A DNA stretch of 8,819 nucleotides from UMGS1766 sp963597355. Lineage in GTDB: Bacteria; Bacillota; Clostridia; Oscillospirales; Oscillospiraceae. Made by a program: the position numbers and the translations under genes. The stretch's first letter is position 1. The number at the start of each line of letters is the position of its first letter. Of the stretch, positions 6,483 to 8,819 are shown piece by piece. The DNA lies in assembly GCA_963597355.1 (NCBI GenBank), contig CAVBPR010000030.1, positions 1 to 8,819 on the forward strand. The letters run 5' to 3'. The notes under the pieces were generated by a model. The model saw nothing but the letters and a program-made list of their open reading frames with translations, was not told the DNA's origin and did no database searches.

Positions 6483-7424
6483 ATGGAAAATAGTATACCC
6501 AAAGTTAAGGTAAGTATTATTATGCCGGCGTATAACGCAGAGAGAACGATCGAACGAGCGTTGGATTCTTGCATTCATCAATCATTACAGGAAATAGAAG
6601 TAATTGTGATTGACGATTGTTCTCAGGATTCAACTCCAAAAATGCTGATAGAAATGCAAAAAGAACATCCTGATAGGGTTAGAGTTGTATTTCAGAGCGA
6701 GAATAAAAAACAGGGCGCGGCCAGAAATGTTGGGATCAATTGTGCACAGGGCGAGTATATTCTTTTTGTTGACAGCGATGATTGGATAGAACCTCAAGCC
6801 TGTGAGCTTCTATATGAGTGTGCGGTCAAAACGAAGGCGGATATTGTTTGTGGGGATTATGACTGGGTATGGCCGGATGGCAGGACAAAGCAAATCAATG
6901 TTTATGAAAATGCACGGGAATGCATTGGAGCGCAAACGGTGGAAACAAAGAAAAAGCTTTTAATGCAGCCGGGGTATTTTTGGTGTAAAATGTATCGGAA
7001 ATCTATGCTTGAGGCAAAGCAAATTAGATTTCCGGAAGGATTGTATTATGAAGACAGTGCGTTTAATACGCTGACAATGCTGGCCTCCGATAGGGTGAAA
7101 AAAATTGATTATACATTTTATAACTATTTTCAGAACGATGCATCTACTGTCCATAAGCCGGAAAACCAGCTGGATAAAATAAAGGTGGCGCAGCATCTGC
7201 TGAAAAAAAAGTCAGAATTTCACGAGTGTTATTGGGAAATGATGGATTATAAAGCTGCGGTATTAACCGGTGCAGCACTTATTTACGCAATTGTTCCGCT
7301 GTACAAACAATTAGGCTCGAAGCTGGATTTATATCTTAAGGAAATTCGAGAGAACACCGCACGATTGAGATATGGGGGGGGTATTGGCTTGCTCCGTCCG
7401 ATATGCTCAAGTCAATGGAATTGA
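6483..7424 (+). CDS. Family 2 glycosyltransferase, C-terminus frameshifted at a G tract
   Basis: This is a GT-A fold glycosyltransferase that adds a sugar from a nucleotide donor to the growing lipid-linked glycan at the inner membrane. Motifs from the chosen start are VSIIMPAYN at 10-18, VIVIDDCSQDST at 40-51 with D44/D45, GAARNVGI at 78-85, FVDSDDWIEP at 95-104 (the DXD metal site), and YYEDSAFN at 188-195 with the likely catalytic acid-binding ED. As written, the frame crosses a run of eight G (7374-7381) and ends in an unlikely tail (IGLLRPICSSQWN), giving 313 residues. With nine or six G the frame continues as YWLAPSDMLK and ends KHPLLFKLLKLR, stop at 7466-7468, giving 328 or 327 residues. 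That tail resembles family members, so the gene is off or altered here by slippage, mutation or a sequencing error. The catalytic domain is untouched. Confidence 0.9.
   Translation: MENSIPKVKVSIIMPAYNAERTIERALDSCIHQSLQEIEVIVIDDCSQDSTPKMLIEMQKEHPDRVRVVFQSENKKQGAARNVGINCAQGEYILFVDSDDWIEPQACELLYECAVKTKADIVCGDYDWVWPDGRTKQINVYENARECIGAQTVETKKKLLMQPGYFWCKMYRKSMLEAKQIRFPEGLYYEDSAFNTLTMLASDRVKKIDYTFYNYFQNDASTVHKPENQLDKIKVAQHLLKKKSEFHECYWEMMDYKAAVLTGAALIYAIVPLYKQLGSKLDLYLKEIRENTARLRYGGGIGLLRPICSSQWN
7374..7381 (+). repeat. Poly-G tract (G8) in the glycosyltransferase, frame shifted
   Basis: Eight consecutive G follow the codons for R296-Y297. Eight G give a short odd tail and a stop at 7422-7424. Seven G also give a short tail. 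Nine or six G restore the long protein-like tail that reaches 7468. This is the second G run of this length in the operon, while no G run of more than five is seen elsewhere in the window. Confidence 0.65.
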
Positions 7425-7466
7425 ACTATAAGCATCCGTTATTATTTAAATTGTTAAAATTGCGAT

Positions 7467-7470
7467 AGGA
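7467..7470 (+). promoter_or_regulatory. Ribosome binding site AGGA overlapping the restored stop
   Basis: AGGA lies eight bases before the ATG at 7479. It overlaps the TAG (7466-7468) that would end the glycosyltransferase in its restored frame, a typical arrangement of coupled genes, and so supports the restored frame as the original one. Confidence 0.6.
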
Positions 7471-7478
7471 ATTTATTT

Positions 7479-7925
7479 ATGAGTAAAAAGATTATTGGTT
7501 ACACCACCGGCGTATACGATATGTTTCATATAGGCCATCTTAATGTGATCCGCCGGGCAAAAGAGCAGTGCGACTATCTGATTGTGGGTGTCAGCACAGA
7601 TGAACTTGTTTTTTACGAAAAAAACAAGACTCCGGTCATCCCTTATGAGGAAAGGGCAGCTATAGTAGAGGCACTGAAATATGTGGATCAGGTTGTGCCC
7701 CAGATAGACAAAAATAAGATGGGGGCGTGGGAAAAGTATCACTTTGATAAAATGTTTGTCGGGTCGGACTGGATGGGAACTCCGCAATGGGAAGGATTTG
7801 AAGAACAGTTTGCACCGCTGGGCGTGGAGATTGTGTATCTACCACATACGGACGGAATTTCCAGCACAAAGCTGACGGGAGTCATAAAAGAAATTCTGGA
7901 TGAACATCCGGAAAAAAATAGATAG
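7479..7925 (+). CDS. tagD: Glycerol-3-phosphate cytidylyltransferase (TagD type)
   Basis: This cytosolic enzyme makes CDP-glycerol and pyrophosphate from sn-glycerol-3-phosphate and CTP. The N terminus GYTTGVYDMFHIGHLNVIRRA carries the nucleotidyltransferase HxGH motif as H17-I-G-H20. VGVSTDEL at 36-43, PYEERAAIVEALKYVD at 55-70, VGSDWMGTPQWEGF at 94-107 and the GISSTK signature at 126-131 complete the family pattern. Its 148 residues are slightly more than the usual 125-135, with a short charged tail. It is the obvious supplier for the CDP-glycerol glycerophosphotransferase encoded two genes upstream. The broken glycosyltransferase frame upstream stops 54 bases before its start, so its translation may be less coupled in that state. 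Confidence 0.93.
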   Translation: MSKKIIGYTTGVYDMFHIGHLNVIRRAKEQCDYLIVGVSTDELVFYEKNKTPVIPYEERAAIVEALKYVDQVVPQIDKNKMGAWEKYHFDKMFVGSDWMGTPQWEGFEEQFAPLGVEIVYLPHTDGISSTKLTGVIKEILDEHPEKNR

Positions 7926-7984
7926 CGGTACTGGCGATAAGCGTGATTTTAAATCTCTGCAAATAGGAGAAGTGGGGTTGACAG

Positions 7985-8819
7985 GTGACAAAAGAAGGAG
8001 AACAATCTAGACAGACAGACAGGCAGGCAGGCGTAGAACCGCGTCTGCAATGGATCGATGCGCTAAAGGGGTATGGAATTTTCTGCGTTACTCTTGCCCA
8101 TTTGAATCCGTGGCTGCCAATAGAAACTCATATTTATTCTTATCATATGTTCCTGTTTTTCTTTATTTCAGGGTATTTATATAAAAAGCAGGAACTCGGA
8201 AGCTACATTCGCAGGAAAGCAATAACATTGTTAGTGCCTTTTTGGGCTTGGAACAGTCTGTCATCGGCGGTTGAACTGCTTATAACAAGGGACTTGGCAG
8301 ATGTGGCCGAGGGATTCTTTGTTGTTCATGGGAAGCTTTGCTGGAATGCGCCAATATGGTTTCTCCTGACCTTGTTTTTGTGTGAGGTGGTTTATGCTCT
8401 TGCTGATAACCTCGTGCAGAACAGATTTATTTCAGAAATTTTGCTTTTTGTCAGTATGGTCGCATGGTTTTTATGCGGTGAATATAATACGCTGCCGCTG
8501 AAGCTCAATCTTTTGCCGCTTGCACTATTTGGCTTTTCGTATGGACATATACTTCGCAGGATCACTTGGAGCAAGCAGCGTAAAATCGGTTGGGTCATTC
8601 TCATACTGTGTGTTTCGGGCGTGGCAAGTATTCTGTTCGGAGCAGTACTGAATCAAAGGATTTCATATACGGGAGCGGTGTTTGGCAATTTCCTGTATTG
8701 CGGTATAGCTGCGCTTTCAGGATGCGGTTTCTTTACTACTGTGTTTAAAAACTTTAAGCAAATAGGGAGCAATAGGATACTTTGCCGTCTTGGGAGAAAT
8801 TCATTGGTAATAATGGCGG
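7985..8819 (+). CDS. Acyltransferase_3 family membrane protein, partial (cut by window end)
   Basis: This is a multi-helix membrane O-acyltransferase (COG3594/OafA-like) that would put acetyl or another acyl group on the glycan. The 278 visible residues begin the family pattern LQWIDALKGYGIFCVTLAHL (21-40) with the conserved H39, then HMFLFFFISGYLYKK (54-68) and SYIRRKAITLLVPFWAWN (73-90). Further hydrophobic helices lie at about 123-140, 149-165, 173-190, 201-222 and 231-254. The only in-frame start is GTG at 7985: a TGA at 7979-7981 closes the frame upstream and no ATG, GTG or TTG occurs between it and the conserved block. The ribosome binding site is weak or badly spaced (AGGAGA at 7965-7970, 14 bases away). 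Residues 9-16 (RQTDRQAG) are encoded by a tetranucleotide repeat. The C terminus lies beyond the window. Confidence 0.85.
   Translation, partial: MTKEGEQSRQTDRQAGVEPRLQWIDALKGYGIFCVTLAHLNPWLPIETHIYSYHMFLFFFISGYLYKKQELGSYIRRKAITLLVPFWAWNSLSSAVELLITRDLADVAEGFFVVHGKLCWNAPIWFLLTLFLCEVVYALADNLVQNRFISEILLFVSMVAWFLCGEYNTLPLKLNLLPLALFGFSYGHILRRITWSKQRKIGWVILILCVSGVASILFGAVLNQRISYTGAVFGNFLYCGIAALSGCGFFTTVFKNFKQIGSNRILCRLGRNSLVIMA
8009..8032 (+). repeat. Tetranucleotide repeat (AGAC)3(AGGC)3 at the acyltransferase start
   Basis: Six tandem four-base units occupy 24 bases just inside the 5' end of the gene. With six units the frame from the GTG at 7985 stays open into the conserved domain. With five units the frame meets TAG at the former 8034-8036. 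With seven units it also runs into a stop downstream. Tetranucleotide tracts near the start of glycan-modifying genes are a known phase-variation device in Haemophilus and Neisseria; the tract here is short and made of two unit types, so its instability is unproven. Confidence 0.6.

Noticed and set aside
7995..8002. AAGGAGAA as a strong ribosome binding site for the acyltransferase
   Set aside because: No ATG, GTG or TTG in the correct frame follows at a suitable distance, so it cannot serve the gene as written.
7978..8006. TTGACA, 17 bases, then AACAAT as a promoter inside the acyltransferase start
   Set aside because: The -10 box is poor (four of six), and a transcript starting near 8013 would have no usable start codon in the right frame.

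Overview
The window looks like part of a low-to-mid GC Firmicutes chromosome, most likely a Lachnospiraceae-type gut Clostridia. The grounds are codon usage, AGGAGG-type ribosome binding sites, a CDP-glycerol (teichoic-acid-type) gene pair, and the style of the Wzx and glycosyltransferase proteins. No taxonomic marker gene is present, so this is inference.

Layout. Positions 1 to about 1830 hold an IS110-family insertion sequence. It has a short leader that folds over the transposase ribosome binding site, an apparently intact 473-residue DEDD transposase, and about 300 bases of structured non-coding sequence downstream that is a candidate bridge/seek RNA. Positions 1840-2048 have no gene but contain a nested inverted repeat and a smaller hairpin. 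From 2049 to the window end, all genes lie on the + strand with overlaps or short gaps, as in one operon for a cell-surface polysaccharide: a left-handed beta-helix acetyltransferase, a DegT-family sugar aminotransferase, a Wzx-type flippase, a CDP-glycerol glycerophosphotransferase, a family 2 glycosyltransferase, a glycerol-3-phosphate cytidylyltransferase (TagD type), and an acyltransferase_3 membrane protein cut by the window end.

How they fit together. The aminotransferase and acetyltransferase would make an acetamido-dideoxy sugar nucleotide. The glycosyltransferase would add a sugar to the lipid-linked repeat unit. The cytidylyltransferase would make CDP-glycerol and the glycerophosphotransferase would attach glycerol phosphate. 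Wzx would flip the unit across the membrane, and the acyltransferase would O-acylate the glycan. The product is probably a phosphoglycerol-decorated, acylated capsule or cell-wall polysaccharide.

The most striking signal is a set of slippage-prone repeats inside three modifying or assembly genes. A run of nine G lies in the acetyltransferase (frame open). A run of eight G lies in the glycosyltransferase (frame broken; one more G or two fewer restores a protein-like tail ending 10 bases before the next gene). A 24-base tetranucleotide repeat, AGAC x3 then AGGC x3, lies at the start of the acyltransferase (frame open). Together they suggest a phase-variable surface glycan locus, although the broken G8 frame could also be a homopolymer sequencing error.
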